From Chitinophagaceae bacterium (GTDB taxonomy: Bacteria; Bacteroidota; Bacteroidia; Chitinophagales; Chitinophagaceae), in contig CANHCY010000002.1 in assembly GCA_947459295.1 (NCBI GenBank), positions 40,469 through 104,468 on the forward strand: 64,000 bases of DNA. Direction: 5' to 3'. Of the stretch, positions 1 through 11,474 are shown in pieces. Position numbers and translations under genes: made by a program. The notes below the pieces were generated by a model that did no database searches, was not told where the DNA came from, and worked only from the letters and a program-made list of their open reading frames with translations. Numbering within the stretch: position 1 is the stretch's first letter; the number at the start of each line of letters is the position of its first letter.

Positions 1-789
1 AGATTCCAAGGATTTTTTCAAAATCAATTAACCGAACTGTCTACAAAATTCAATCCAGATTTATGGTGGTTTGATGGTGATTGGGAACATAGTGCCGAAG
101 AGTGGGAAAGCAGCAAAGTGAGAACAAACTTACTTGCAAAAAATCCGGGTACCATTATCAATGGTCGCTTACAAGGCTATGGTGATTATGAAACACCGGA
201 ACAAAATTTTCCTGTGGTAAGACCTAGTTTTAGATGGTGGGAACTTTGTATGACCACCAATAATAACTGGGGTTATAGAAAATCTGACACCAATTGGAAA
301 ACACCTTACGAAATCATTTCAATTTTTGTGGACGCCGTTTCTAATGGCGGTAATTTATTATTAGATATTGGACCTAAAGAAGACGGCACTATTCCAAACG
401 AGCAGGTAAATATTTTAAAGGAACTAGGCAAGTGGAACCGTAAACACGGTGAATCTATTTTTGGAACCATTGGCGGTATTCCTCAAGGTCATTTTTATGG
501 ACCTACTACTTTATCTAAAGACTCTACTACACTCTATTTGTTTTTACATGGTAAAACAAGTGGGCCTGTTATGGTTAAAGGACTCGACAATAAAATTAAA
601 TCGGTGGAAGTACTTGGCAACGGCACAAAACTAACCTCAAAAGTTGTTGGTAAAATTTCCTGGAGTCCTGTTCCAGGACTTATATACATCAATGTTCCTG
701 CTACTACATTAGACACCTATATTACCGTACTTAAAGTAAAACTGGACAAACCCATTAAACTATACAGAGGAAAGGGTGGGCTGGGTTAG
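1..789 (+). CDS. Alpha-L-fucosidase (GH29), 3' part; gene truncated by window start
   Basis: Frame is open from base 1 (RFQGFFQNQLTELSTKFNPDLWWFDGDWEH...), upstream of the listed ORF start at 118. WWFDGDWEH, INGRL and GGNLLLDIGPKEDGTIP match GH29 signatures. Confidence 0.9.
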   Translation, partial: RFQGFFQNQLTELSTKFNPDLWWFDGDWEHSAEEWESSKVRTNLLAKNPGTIINGRLQGYGDYETPEQNFPVVRPSFRWWELCMTTNNNWGYRKSDTNWKTPYEIISIFVDAVSNGGNLLLDIGPKEDGTIPNEQVNILKELGKWNRKHGESIFGTIGGIPQGHFYGPTTLSKDSTTLYLFLHGKTSGPVMVKGLDNKIKSVEVLGNGTKLTSKVVGKISWSPVPGLIYINVPATTLDTYITVLKVKLDKPIKLYRGKGGLG

Positions 790-1532
790 AGTTTTAAAAA
801 CCACAAAATAGCAGCTGCTTCTTTACCCCAATCTTTGGTGGTTTTTACAAGGTCGGCGTCTAATTGCTTGATGGTTGATTTTTTAGGCTTACTAAGGGTT
901 GGTAAAACATAATTAGGTGCTGCTTGCAATGAAATACTAGTAGCAAAAATAGTAGTACCTAAGCGGGGTACTGCAATACCTAATATCATACCTGGTAGAC
1001 CATTAAAATTTTCGGGGCCGGCTTGTACTGGAATTTGATCGGTATAAAAAGCTACTACTACTACCGAGTCACATATTTTAGTAACTGCTTTTTTACATTC
1101 AAAGCCAGCAATATCTCTCACCTCACCCGTAATTTTCCATTCGTATTTAACAAGGCTATCATTGACCAAATAGTTCGTTTCAAAAACACTAGCAGCATTT
1201 GTAACCATCCCTGATTCATGCTTTTGGTTCACATAATTTGTTTCGGTTGGTTTAAAAATCATATTAATGTACTTGTTATCAGGATTTTCTTTGGTCAAAT
1301 AATAAAAGCTTTCTTTATTATTAAACTGTAAGGTATAATTATCTGCTACCACTTTTGGAAACTGCTTTTTAAGTTCTTCCATCCAAACATTTTCTTGTGC
1401 TTCTGCATTAATGAGTGCAGCAAACTGGCTAATACGGCGTTCGAAAGTGATACTACCCGCATTAATAAAATTAACCTGTGCTGCACTGGTGCCAACAATA
1501 AAAAATAAAATAACGATATATATAATTCTCAT
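786..1532 (-). CDS. GLPGLI family protein
   Basis: Signal peptide and a GLPGMILGI motif typical of the Bacteroidota GLPGLI family. Confidence 0.85.
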   Translation of the reverse strand: MRIIYIVILFFIVGTSAAQVNFINAGSITFERRISQFAALINAEAQENVWMEELKKQFPKVVADNYTLQFNNKESFYYLTKENPDNKYINMIFKPTETNYVNQKHESGMVTNAASVFETNYLVNDSLVKYEWKITGEVRDIAGFECKKAVTKICDSVVVVAFYTDQIPVQAGPENFNGLPGMILGIAVPRLGTTIFATSISLQAAPNYVLPTLSKPKKSTIKQLDADLVKTTKDWGKEAAAILWFLKL

Positions 1533-1559
1533 GACTGTGTATTAAATATTAAAACTTGA

Positions 1560-4340
1560 TTAGAAGCCCATTGACATTGGTTTCCCGTTTTTTGAAAAGT
1601 TGTAGATGATGCTAAATAGCGCGTAACGTCTGATACCATTATTGGTGGTTTCAGAAATAAAATTACTCGTGATATTTCTGTCCACAAATTGGTTTTGATT
1701 GAATAAATCATATACCATAAGCTTGGCCTCCCACTTATCATTTTTAGAAATCACCTTACGCATAGACGGGTGTACTAAATAAATATTTCGCTGGTTAGGA
1801 AATGCCACAGACTTTTGGTATACGGTAATATCAGTGCTTAGGTCAATAAAAAACTTGGCCTTTTTAAACTTAAATTGAACATTTGAATTGTTACGGTAAG
1901 ACCAGAAATTAGTAGAAGCGCCTGGTCTAATACTAGATACTGTTTTATTGTTGGATGCATCAAAACTACTCCAAAAGTTAATTTTTTTATCGCCCCAATA
2001 AGAAAGCTGAATACCTAACCTTGTAGAAATATTGTCATTGGTGTTTTTAATGCCATTTACAATATTATTGTACCTGCCACCATTGACACCCGTATTCACT
2101 CCAAAATTAATGCCCTTGTAGAGTTCAAAATCGTAATAAAAGCCTGAGCCATAATTGTAATTACCATCCACGTTTACGTACTGGTTAACAGACTTACCAA
2201 AAGCATCAATGGTGGAAGCAGTTGCAATTGCATCGTTGGTGTTGGAGAAACTACCACTAAACTGCACATACTTGCTTTTCATTACTTTAAAACTATTATA
2301 GTTGAATGAAAACCGATTGGTAAAAGACTGTCTTAAATTAGCATTACCCACCGTAATATTAAGCGGATCCGTGTTATCAATAATAGGTTGTATTTGAAGT
2401 AGCGTAGGGTTTTGTGTGTTTCCTACATAACTTAATACAAACTTTTTTTGCTGTTTGGGTGTAAAATTAAATGTAGCAGATGGAATAAAGTTGGTAAAAT
2501 TAACTGCTCTACTAGCATTTGTAGCATAATCAAACATGCTATATTTTGCAGATCCGATACCCGTTCCAATATTAAAGTTTACTTTTTTAACAGCATATCG
2601 GTAACTAATATTACCACTATTGTTAACGGTATTAAATTTAAAATGATTGCTTAAAGTATCTACTTTAATTTTTGGCTGCCCAGCCCTGTCATCAAATGTG
2701 TTGCGCTCCGAATTATTCCCAGCAAGCCCAATCTTATAATTAAAAATTAAAAATGAATTTTTACCTAGCGGCTCGGTATAGACCGTATTCACGCTACCCG
2801 CAGAAGTTAGTTGTGTTAAGGCTTTGGTTTGCGCAATGGTTTCCTGTTTAATAATGACGCTAGACGCATTAAAATAATCGTTTTGTGCATTTAGTAAACC
2901 ATCTTGTGTTTTATCACCAAAATTAAAATCAGAATTTACTGAAATGGTTCTGCCTTTTTTTGCAAAACGAAGGCGGTAACTAATGGTACCGTTAAGGGTT
3001 TTATCATTGGTACTATTACTAGTAGTGCGGGCTGTATTGTTTAATTGTGCTCCAGTTTCAGGAATATAAGATCCACCACTAAAGCTATTGGCATTATCAG
3101 ATATTACATTCGCCGCCTTTAATGTTAATTTAAATAAGCCTGTACTATCTGTACCCCACTGATCTGTGGTGGTAAACTTGTATTTCTTTTTTTCGTTGCG
3201 TTGAGTGCTAAACGTATTGTTTATAATAGAGTTGGTAGGCAAAATAGTTTTACTGTATGAACCTGTTATACCATTTACAATAAGTCTATTGTATTGTGCA
3301 CTGGTATTAACAGAGCCCTTGTCAAATTTATTACTGAAAGTAGCCCCCGCCGATTGTTGATTAGGAAAACCTGTAGAACCACCCTCTTCTCCATCACCAC
3401 TTGTCATAATCATTGACATACCACCATCTCCAAATTCTGTAGTGATACCGCCGCCGTCGCCATAATTTTGCGCCTCGTCCCAATTTAAATTGTCAAATTT
3501 GGTATTGTCGGTGGTCACATAACCGGCAATTTTTCTTTTTCCTTTAAAAGCATTGGTCATTAATTTGCCATTCCCAAACTGGTTAAAGTTGCTTCCAGCT
3601 TCGGCTTTACCAAAGTATCCATTTTTTTTGTCTTCCTTTAATTGAAGGTTAATGGTTTTAGATTTTTGTCCATCATCAATACCTGTAAAAACGGCCTGAT
3701 CCGATTTTTTATCAAATACTTGTACTTTATCTACAACATCTGCTCTTAAATTTTTAGTTACCACCGCAGGATCGTCACTAAAAAATTCTTCGCCATCCAC
3801 AAGTACCTTATTTACCTTTTCTCCTTGTGCCGTAATCTCTCCTTTTGCATTTACCTGAATACCTGGCATTTTTTTCAAGAGTTCTTGTACGTCAGCATTG
3901 GGTGTAACATAAAAACTATCGGCCTTGTACTCGGTGGTATCACCCTTTACACGAATAGCCGACACCGTATTTTTTACAATAACTTCTTTAAGTATATGGG
4001 CTTTCGTATCAATGGCGATATTGAGTACTGTTGGCGTTGCACCCACAGTAATTTTATCCGTAAAATCAGCGTATTGCGGATAACTTACCATTACAATGTA
4101 ATTGCCAGCAGCTATACGCTCAATAACAAATTCTCCTTTACTTGAGGTTCTTACTGTTTTTACAAGCACCGAATCTTTGGCTCTTAAAATATTTACGGAA
4201 GCCAGCGCTAAGTTCTTTTTTTCGGTGGTATCTTTTACGGTTCCACTAACCGTAGTATACTGTGCAAATGTGGCTAGAGAAAATAAAACAAAAAAAAGAG
4301 TGAGTGTAAGGCGTTTTTGTCCTTGAAATAATAAATTCAT
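1560..4340 (-). CDS. Outer membrane beta-barrel / TonB-dependent receptor-like protein with carboxypeptidase-regulatory domain
   Basis: N-terminal CarboxypepD_reg-like region (TVSGTVKDTTEKKNLALASVNIL), plug-like region (VQELLKKMPGIQVNAKGEITAQGEKVNKVLVDGEEFF), long beta-rich C-terminus. Start placed at internal Met followed by a signal peptide. Confidence 0.85.
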   Translation of the reverse strand: MNLLFQGQKRLTLTLFFVLFSLATFAQYTTVSGTVKDTTEKKNLALASVNILRAKDSVLVKTVRTSSKGEFVIERIAAGNYIVMVSYPQYADFTDKITVGATPTVLNIAIDTKAHILKEVIVKNTVSAIRVKGDTTEYKADSFYVTPNADVQELLKKMPGIQVNAKGEITAQGEKVNKVLVDGEEFFSDDPAVVTKNLRADVVDKVQVFDKKSDQAVFTGIDDGQKSKTINLQLKEDKKNGYFGKAEAGSNFNQFGNGKLMTNAFKGKRKIAGYVTTDNTKFDNLNWDEAQNYGDGGGITTEFGDGGMSMIMTSGDGEEGGSTGFPNQQSAGATFSNKFDKGSVNTSAQYNRLIVNGITGSYSKTILPTNSIINNTFSTQRNEKKKYKFTTTDQWGTDSTGLFKLTLKAANVISDNANSFSGGSYIPETGAQLNNTARTTSNSTNDKTLNGTISYRLRFAKKGRTISVNSDFNFGDKTQDGLLNAQNDYFNASSVIIKQETIAQTKALTQLTSAGSVNTVYTEPLGKNSFLIFNYKIGLAGNNSERNTFDDRAGQPKIKVDTLSNHFKFNTVNNSGNISYRYAVKKVNFNIGTGIGSAKYSMFDYATNASRAVNFTNFIPSATFNFTPKQQKKFVLSYVGNTQNPTLLQIQPIIDNTDPLNITVGNANLRQSFTNRFSFNYNSFKVMKSKYVQFSGSFSNTNDAIATASTIDAFGKSVNQYVNVDGNYNYGSGFYYDFELYKGINFGVNTGVNGGRYNNIVNGIKNTNDNISTRLGIQLSYWGDKKINFWSSFDASNNKTVSSIRPGASTNFWSYRNNSNVQFKFKKAKFFIDLSTDITVYQKSVAFPNQRNIYLVHPSMRKVISKNDKWEAKLMVYDLFNQNQFVDRNITSNFISETTNNGIRRYALFSIIYNFSKNGKPMSMGF

Positions 4341-4467
4341 GCAGTTTGTTTGGTTCGTAAGGGGTGCATTATCAAAAATGCTGCACAAAAGTACCTTCTA
4401 CTTTACAAAGTATTGCAAAACAAGCTGTTAAAATAGACGAACGGCAAATAAATGCCATTAATGTGTA

Positions 4468-5667
4468 TTATTTCAAATACCAATCTTTATATCGCGTAAG
4501 GCTTTCAATAAAATAATAGTCTGCGTAGGTTAATGGAGCGTCTACTTCAGACTTATGCGGAAGCGAACCTACGCTATGCATGAGTATAAAACCTCCATTC
4601 TCGCCAAGCTTTGCTCTATACGCCTCTGACGACAAGGCCATTAAGATGGTTTCTGCTGTTTTTATGTATTCCTTTTTTTCTGCACCACTGGTATATTGTC
4701 CAAGTTCTAATAAAGCAGAGGCCATAATGGCGCCACTTGACGCATCGCGTGGTGCATTAGGAATGGTTGTGGCATCAAAATCCCAATAAGGCACTTTGTC
4801 CGCTGGTAGGTTAGGATGAGATAGTATAAATTTTGCAATTTTTTTAGCTTGGTTTAAATAAGCAGGATTTTTTGTAAAACGGTACATCATGGTATATCCG
4901 TATAGGCCCCATGTTTGACCTCTCGACCATGCCGACGAATCAGATGCGCCTTGCCATGTTACTTTTTTTAAAATTTTTGCATTGGCTAAATCCCAGTCAA
5001 CTACGTGTACCGAACTATTGTCTGGTCTAAATTGATTTTCAATAGTCGTATTGGCATGGGTAACTGCAATTTCTTTATACACCGGATCGCCACCATGATC
5101 ACTTACCCAGTGTAGTAATTCAAGATTCATCATGTTGTCAATTATCACCGGGCAACTTAAGCGCGCACTTGAATTCCAAGATTGAATAGATTTAATAGCA
5201 GGTCTATAACGCGTAGACAATGATTTAGCTGCAATGGTTACAACGTCTTTGTAAGCTGTGTTGTTGGTGTATTTATAAGCAGTTCCAAAAGAACAATAAA
5301 TCATAAATCCTAAATCATGATTGCCTGTATAGTATTTTTCTTTTTCTAAAATACCCAGTCTTTTTTCTGCTTCCTTTCTAATATTTTCATCTTTGGTATA
5401 CGCATACAAATACCATAACGTGCCCGGATAAAATCCACTGCACCACCATTTGGTATCACTTGTTACAGATGTATTGGTTGCTGACACATAACTACGAGGC
5501 ATTACCGAGTCAGGTGTATTTGCTTTTAAATACTGGTATTGTTTAGCTGCAAAAGCAAAATTATCTTGAATAAGCGCTTCCATTTTATTTTTTATAGAAG
5601 CAGTTTGTCCGTAACCAATTTGAGCCATCACAAACAAAAGTGCAAAACCAACGATGTATTTTTTCAT
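4468..5667 (-). CDS. Glycoside hydrolase family 88 (unsaturated glucuronyl hydrolase-like)
   Basis: WWCSGFYPGTLWYLY, HDLGFMIYCSFG and SRGQTWGLYGYTMMYRFT motifs typical of GH88. Confidence 0.88.
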   Translation of the reverse strand: MKKYIVGFALLFVMAQIGYGQTASIKNKMEALIQDNFAFAAKQYQYLKANTPDSVMPRSYVSATNTSVTSDTKWWCSGFYPGTLWYLYAYTKDENIRKEAEKRLGILEKEKYYTGNHDLGFMIYCSFGTAYKYTNNTAYKDVVTIAAKSLSTRYRPAIKSIQSWNSSARLSCPVIIDNMMNLELLHWVSDHGGDPVYKEIAVTHANTTIENQFRPDNSSVHVVDWDLANAKILKKVTWQGASDSSAWSRGQTWGLYGYTMMYRFTKNPAYLNQAKKIAKFILSHPNLPADKVPYWDFDATTIPNAPRDASSGAIMASALLELGQYTSGAEKKEYIKTAETILMALSSEAYRAKLGENGGFILMHSVGSLPHKSEVDAPLTYADYYFIESLTRYKDWYLK

Positions 5668-5693
5668 GTTCGAAATTTAATAAGGTAATAAAG

Positions 5694-6968
5694 TTAATAA
5701 TCTACAGCGTAATCTTTAGGAAATACTTCTCCATTCCATGCTCTTTTTTGTGTCCAATTGGTTGCTGGATCTGCCCAAAATGCATGCGTTGATGGAAGAC
5801 CTAATGGCATAAATGCAAAAGACGCTAGATACATACTGCCCGTGTTAGAATAGGAATCTGCAATATTTGACTGGTTAGCACCTACAAAACCTAGTGTTAG
5901 TAAGCCATTTGCATTAAATGTTTCTTTGACAAACACCCTTTTAAAAACCGCTGTTAATGCCGGCCTTACTTGTGAAGGCAATACGCCCGCTGGCAAGTTG
6001 TCTTCGAGTGCTAAAGTAGCGAGTGGCCAAAAAGCGCCTACCCTATAGGTCGAAGATCTTCCAAATACCGGAAATGTTCCTTCTGGGGAAATAAAACGTT
6101 CTTGAAAAGAAGCATAACGCTTCATTCGTTTAACAGCAAGATCTAGTTCCGCTTGTGTTCTTCTTCCTTTACTAACATTTACACGAAGTACAGTTACTAG
6201 CATAGGTTGAATTACAAAACCATTGTAATGATCAAAATGAAATTTAACACCATCGCTATACCAACCATCACCCACATACCAACCTTGTATTTTATCAATA
6301 CCGGCATCAATACGAGCAGCATCAATGGGTGCATCAATCGAGAGTAAAAATGTTTCTACAATAGCAGCAAATAAAACCCAGTTATTATTAGATGGTTTAA
6401 TAGCACGTAGTTTTGTAAACTCTGTAATAAATCGTTCTTTGGTTTGCTTACTAAGCGGCTCCCAAAGTGCTGCAGGCGCTAATAACAATGCCTCTGCTAA
6501 AAATGCAGCATCCACAAGTGGTTGTGCTACTTTTTGTGAGCCCCAGTATAAATAATCTGGACTTTCCGGATCCACAGCATTTGCTAATGAAGCATGTATT
6601 TGATCACGCATTTTTTTTCTGATACGCCCTTCTTCGGTGTCATCATCCGGAAGTGCTACAAATGGTGCCATGCCAACAATTAAACGACCAATGGCTTCCA
6701 TATAAGCAACCTCTTTGTTACGGTTATCCCAGGCAGGGCTATAGTCCATGGGCATTGTTTTTTTGAGTTCCCCTTTACTCATCGATGATAAAATGGGTGA
6801 GGCTATTTTGTCAAGTAGCTTTACCCAGTACATACGGTCTTTAGCACCCGTTGTTTCAAATGCATCAATGCTACCGACAGCAGTTGCTGCTTTTGTTGTA
6901 AGTACGGGGGCCAGGCCAACAAAACTCAGTATTGAGGATAGCTGTATAAAATTTCTTCTTTTCATCAT
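5694..6968 (-). CDS. DUF2264 domain-containing protein
   Basis: AYMEAIGRLIVGMAPF, NNWVLFAAIVETFLL, WYVGDGWYSDGVKFHFDHYNGFVIQPM are typical of DUF2264; N-terminal Tat-like signal. Confidence 0.85.
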   Translation of the reverse strand: MMKRRNFIQLSSILSFVGLAPVLTTKAATAVGSIDAFETTGAKDRMYWVKLLDKIASPILSSMSKGELKKTMPMDYSPAWDNRNKEVAYMEAIGRLIVGMAPFVALPDDDTEEGRIRKKMRDQIHASLANAVDPESPDYLYWGSQKVAQPLVDAAFLAEALLLAPAALWEPLSKQTKERFITEFTKLRAIKPSNNNWVLFAAIVETFLLSIDAPIDAARIDAGIDKIQGWYVGDGWYSDGVKFHFDHYNGFVIQPMLVTVLRVNVSKGRRTQAELDLAVKRMKRYASFQERFISPEGTFPVFGRSSTYRVGAFWPLATLALEDNLPAGVLPSQVRPALTAVFKRVFVKETFNANGLLTLGFVGANQSNIADSYSNTGSMYLASFAFMPLGLPSTHAFWADPATNWTQKRAWNGEVFPKDYAVDY

Positions 6969-6972
6969 TGTA

Positions 6973-8949
6973 TTATTTGTTGCTATTAGATCCCTTTATA
7001 AGCGCAATAGAAAAATTGTGTTTTCCTGCTTTTTTATTTCCTTTTGCTACTAGCTGAATACGGTACAGCTTTGTGCCCCATATGCCACTGATTCTTTCGT
7101 CATCTAATATTTTGTCTTCTATAGCAATATCAAATAGTTTGGCATCATAATTAAATGCCACATAGGCACCGTCTTGTAATGCAAATAAAAGTTGACCCGG
7201 TTTTTCAATAGTAGGTTTTATAAATACCAAAAACGATTGTACCAGTGGTGATTTCCATTCGAGCATTTCGTAATTTTCAAATAATTGAATGGTATTTTTT
7301 GACTGATCAAAATCAAATTTTCGTTCGTATTTTTTTACCGCAGCTTCTGTTGGATAAGCTGGCGCGATATCCATAGAAACAGAAACACCCGATGTATTTT
7401 TGGCGTATACTACATTTGTTGCTTTATACTGAATACCTTCTTTTTGCATCACGCCATTAATAGTAGGACAGTTATGCCAAACCGATTGCATATTCCATAA
7501 CTCATAGCGCTTACTGCTAAATGTTTGTGCGGTATAACTACCAACACCTGCATCTACAAAAACGGGCGTATTATTAGCATACACAATAAAATTGCCAATG
7601 TCATTATGGTTATGACTTTCGGCATTATGTCCACCCTGAACGGCTAAAAAAAGGCCGTTGGTTGATTCACTTTTGGTTCTAGCCGTTAACACCTGCCTAT
7701 CACCAAACCAAGACACAGCAGGCAGTGGCGCAATAGGTGGCACCGTTGTAAGTGAATCATAAATAGAAGTAGTTTCTAAAAAATCAATGATATTGCCGTT
7801 GTCTAATTTTTGTTTTTGCAACCCAAATAAATAAGCACCAAAAGATTTTAGTGGAGCGTCGTTAAAAACTGTGCCATAAGAATAAACGCTTTCAGGATCT
7901 GGTATGGATTTAGAAAAAGCGTCGGCAAAATTGACAAAATTATTATCTCCAATATGTACTTTACTAATATAGCTACCCATATTGTAAATAAGCTGTTGCT
8001 GTTTCCAATCAATAGGTGTTGATATTAACTTATTTAAAACATGAATAAAGCGCATAAGCTTGCCGCCTGCTTCACTCCAATAAGAAGGACCTTCGTCACA
8101 ACCTCCATCATCAGGATATTGGTTTACAAAAATATCAGTACTCTTAACAGTTTTGCCGATAATGAGACCCACGCTATCAGCTTTAAGCGAACTATATAAT
8201 GCTGTCATAAGTACATTGGTGTTTACCCATGGATTCCAATTGTTTACAGGTTGTCCTGTAAAACCCATCCACCAAAAATCAGTACGTGTTAGATAAGGCT
8301 GAAATATTCTTTTATTTAATTCCGCAAAAACGCGTTTGCCAATGCCTTTCGAATACGCATCCAGTTCATCACTTAACATAAACTGAATCATAGATAGCTG
8401 CGCAGCAGCGGTACCACTTCCTAAATCAATAACTACCTCATACGGATCCGGCAATCCTGTTTTTTCTTTTTGAACTACAATATGCGCCGGTAATACCCAA
8501 GTACTTTGCTCACAAAGTGTCCAAATGCCATTGGCAATTTGTGGAATGTATTTTTTATCCTTTGTAATAATCGCAGCGACCGCTAATTCATTTAAAACTT
8601 TTCGGCGCTCATTGTTTTTTCTTTCAAAATTGTAACGTGTGCCTGTTATTTTATAATCGAGGTATAAACTTGCTGGTAAAGCGGGCCAATCATATTTTAA
8701 CCCTTTGTCGCCTTCTTTTACAAGCCTTGCTTTTACAGAGTCAGGCAGAGCAGCTACTTTTTGTAGGTAGTTGTTCTTTTGCTCTAGTCGCCAAGCAGCA
8801 ATATTTGATAATTTATTTTGTAACTCGTTTTGTGTAAATGCCTTAGACAAAATATTTCTTTGTCCAAAAGCAGGTTGTATAAAACCAGCCAGCATACAAA
8901 GGCAGAAGGCCCAAACAATTCTTTTTTGATCCATCATGTTTTTTTTCAT
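6973..8949 (-). CDS. Heparinase II/III family protein (polysaccharide lyase-like)
   Basis: GGHNAESHNHNDIGNFIVYANNTPVFVDAGVGSYTAQTFSSKRYELWNMQSVWHN matches the Hepar_II_III core; signal peptide. Confidence 0.85.
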   Translation of the reverse strand: MKKNMMDQKRIVWAFCLCMLAGFIQPAFGQRNILSKAFTQNELQNKLSNIAAWRLEQKNNYLQKVAALPDSVKARLVKEGDKGLKYDWPALPASLYLDYKITGTRYNFERKNNERRKVLNELAVAAIITKDKKYIPQIANGIWTLCEQSTWVLPAHIVVQKEKTGLPDPYEVVIDLGSGTAAAQLSMIQFMLSDELDAYSKGIGKRVFAELNKRIFQPYLTRTDFWWMGFTGQPVNNWNPWVNTNVLMTALYSSLKADSVGLIIGKTVKSTDIFVNQYPDDGGCDEGPSYWSEAGGKLMRFIHVLNKLISTPIDWKQQQLIYNMGSYISKVHIGDNNFVNFADAFSKSIPDPESVYSYGTVFNDAPLKSFGAYLFGLQKQKLDNGNIIDFLETTSIYDSLTTVPPIAPLPAVSWFGDRQVLTARTKSESTNGLFLAVQGGHNAESHNHNDIGNFIVYANNTPVFVDAGVGSYTAQTFSSKRYELWNMQSVWHNCPTINGVMQKEGIQYKATNVVYAKNTSGVSVSMDIAPAYPTEAAVKKYERKFDFDQSKNTIQLFENYEMLEWKSPLVQSFLVFIKPTIEKPGQLLFALQDGAYVAFNYDAKLFDIAIEDKILDDERISGIWGTKLYRIQLVAKGNKKAGKHNFSIALIKGSNSNK

Positions 8950-8967
8950 ACTTGTATCATTGCAAGT

Positions 8968-10122
8968 TTAATTCAATAGCCTAGTACCATCACCTATCTG
9001 CATCACATATTTACCCATACTGCGCCCAAATGTATTTTCGTATACAGCGTTTATGCGGTTATAAACGGTTTCTAGTTCAGTTGTTTGCACAAGGGCTATC
9101 ACACAACCGCCAAAGCCACCACCCATCATTCTTGCGCCAATAATAGCTTCCTCTTTCATGCAGTTTTCTACAATTAGATCCAGCTCTGGGCAACTTACTT
9201 TATAGAGCTTGCTTAAACCAGTATGTGTTTCATACATGCGGGCACCAAATGCATGTCTTTCACCAGCAAGCAAATGATTACAAGCGGCTTCCATTCTGGC
9301 AATTTCTTCAATCACATATCTGCATCTATTGTATACGTCACTTGAAATAGTATCAGCCACCGCATCTAACATAATCAGCGTCGCTTCTCTAAAAGATGTA
9401 ATAGAAAATTGTTTGCGAAGCGCTGCTAATCCTGTTTCGCATTCCTTTCGTCTAGTATTGTATTCCGAAGATGCTAAACTATGTTTTACAAATGTGTCAA
9501 AAAGCACAATACGAATGCCTTCTAGCTTAAATGGAAAATAGGTATAAGACAAATCAGCACAATCTAGTTTGATTACATGATCTGCTTTACCAAACATACT
9601 TGCAAACTGATCCATCACACCACAGTTTACGCCTACAAAATTATTTTCGGCGCGCTGTGCTATTTGCACCATTGCTTGTTTGCTAATATGTATATCAAAA
9701 AGATGCATGAGGGCGAAAACCGTTGCACACTCAAGTGCAGCCGATGATGATACACCTGCACCTACCGGAATATTACCCGTAATCAGGATATTAAAGCCTA
9801 AAACAGCATGCCCATCTTTTTTAAGTTCATGGGCAACACCTAACACATAATTAGGCCAGTCTACATTGGAGCGCTGCGATGCATTGTCTAGGCTAGTTTG
9901 ATAGTTTTGTTGGATATCAGCGGCGTGCAATACAATTTGGTCATCGTTTCTTTTAGAAACAGCCACATACATGTACTTATCAATTGCGGCGGGAAGCACA
10001 AAACCATGATTATAGTCTACGTGTTCCCCAATTAAATTGATACGCCCTGGTGACGCTATAACAAATGAAGGCGCTTCATTAAACTGCTGGGCAAATAGCG
10101 CGCTTACTTCCGCCTTATTCAT
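8968..10122 (-). CDS. galK: Galactokinase
   Basis: GRINLIGEHVDYNHGFVLPAAID, PVGAGVSSSAALECA, GARMMGGGFGGCVIAL. Start overlaps the xylA stop (TAATG). Confidence 0.95.
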   Translation of the reverse strand: MNKAEVSALFAQQFNEAPSFVIASPGRINLIGEHVDYNHGFVLPAAIDKYMYVAVSKRNDDQIVLHAADIQQNYQTSLDNASQRSNVDWPNYVLGVAHELKKDGHAVLGFNILITGNIPVGAGVSSSAALECATVFALMHLFDIHISKQAMVQIAQRAENNFVGVNCGVMDQFASMFGKADHVIKLDCADLSYTYFPFKLEGIRIVLFDTFVKHSLASSEYNTRRKECETGLAALRKQFSITSFREATLIMLDAVADTISSDVYNRCRYVIEEIARMEAACNHLLAGERHAFGARMYETHTGLSKLYKVSCPELDLIVENCMKEEAIIGARMMGGGFGGCVIALVQTTELETVYNRINAVYENTFGRSMGKYVMQIGDGTRLLN

Positions 10123-11450
10123 TAAATATAACGGTTAATCAAATTTTCGATAAACTCTTGCTTGCCACTAATGGTAGCAGGCGCTCCAGCAGCAACGGCA
10201 ATATTTCTTAAATCTTCCAAAGTGAGTTTTCCTTGCTCAAAATCTTTTCCTTTGCCAGTATCGTAACTTGCATAACGATCAGCTCTAATTTTTTTATACT
10301 CAGACCCTTGCAAAATAGCATCTGCTGTTATGAGCGCTCTTGCAAAAACATCCATACCACCAATATGCGCATAAAATAAATCGGCAGGATCTGTAGAGTT
10401 GCGTCTAATTTTTGCATCAAAATTAATACCACCTCCTTTAAACCCACCTGCTTCCAAAATAATAAGTAAGGCTTCTGTTAATTCATTGATATCAGAAGGA
10501 AATTGATCCGTATCCCAACCATTTTGATAATCGCCTCTATTGGCATCCATACTGCCTAAAAGTCCAGCGTCTGCTGCTACTTGTAATTCATGCGTAAACG
10601 TATGTCCAGCAAGGGTTGCATGGTTTACTTCAATATTTAAACTAAAGTCATTTAATAAATCGTGTTCGCGTAAAAATCCAATTACGGTTTCACAATCATA
10701 ATCATATTGATGCTTTGATGGCTCACAAGGTTTTGGCTCAATAAAAAACTTTCCTGAAAAACCATTTTTTCTGCCATAATCTCTAGCCGTTTTTAAAAAC
10801 TGTGCTAAATGATCTTTTTCACGCTTCATGTTGGTGTTTAAGAGGCTCATATAGCCTTCTCTTCCGCCCCAAAAAACATAATTTTCACCACCCAGTGCAA
10901 TGGTTGCATCAAGTGCTGCTTTAACCTGTGCACCCGCGTGAGCGAGCACGGTAAAATCTGGATTGGTAGCAGCGCCATTCATATATTTTCTACTTGAAAA
11001 TAAATTAGCCGTACCCCATAGTAATTTGATGCCACTAGCATCTTGCTTTTCTTTTAGATACGCCGTAATAGCTTGTAAGCGTCTTTCATTTTCATGCACA
11101 TCATTTGTATATTCTACCGCGTCTACGTCATGAAAGCAATAATAAGGCACGCCTAATTTTGTCATGAATTCAAATGCAGCATCTGCTTTGTCTTTTGCTC
11201 TTTCGATAGGATCAGATTTTGTATCCCACTCAAACAAATGCGTTGGCTCACCAAAAGGATCGGCACCAGAACCACAAAAGCTATGCCAGTAGGCACAAGC
11301 AAACCTAAAATGTTCTTTCATGGTTTTACCTGCCACTACTTGATTTTCATTGTACCATCTAAATGCTAGCGGATTATGCGAAGCGGTTCCTTCGTATTTA
11401 ATTTTTTCAATCCCTTTAAAAAATTCTTTAGATCCTAATACTACTGACAT
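10122..11450 (-). CDS. xylA: Xylose isomerase
   Basis: [55 protein letters not shown]. Confidence 0.97.
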   Translation of the reverse strand: MSVVLGSKEFFKGIEKIKYEGTASHNPLAFRWYNENQVVAGKTMKEHFRFACAYWHSFCGSGADPFGEPTHLFEWDTKSDPIERAKDKADAAFEFMTKLGVPYYCFHDVDAVEYTNDVHENERRLQAITAYLKEKQDASGIKLLWGTANLFSSRKYMNGAATNPDFTVLAHAGAQVKAALDATIALGGENYVFWGGREGYMSLLNTNMKREKDHLAQFLKTARDYGRKNGFSGKFFIEPKPCEPSKHQYDYDCETVIGFLREHDLLNDFSLNIEVNHATLAGHTFTHELQVAADAGLLGSMDANRGDYQNGWDTDQFPSDINELTEALLIILEAGGFKGGGINFDAKIRRNSTDPADLFYAHIGGMDVFARALITADAILQGSEYKKIRADRYASYDTGKGKDFEQGKLTLEDLRNIAVAAGAPATISGKQEFIENLINRYI

Positions 11451-11474
11451 ACTATCTATTTTAAGTCTTTAAAT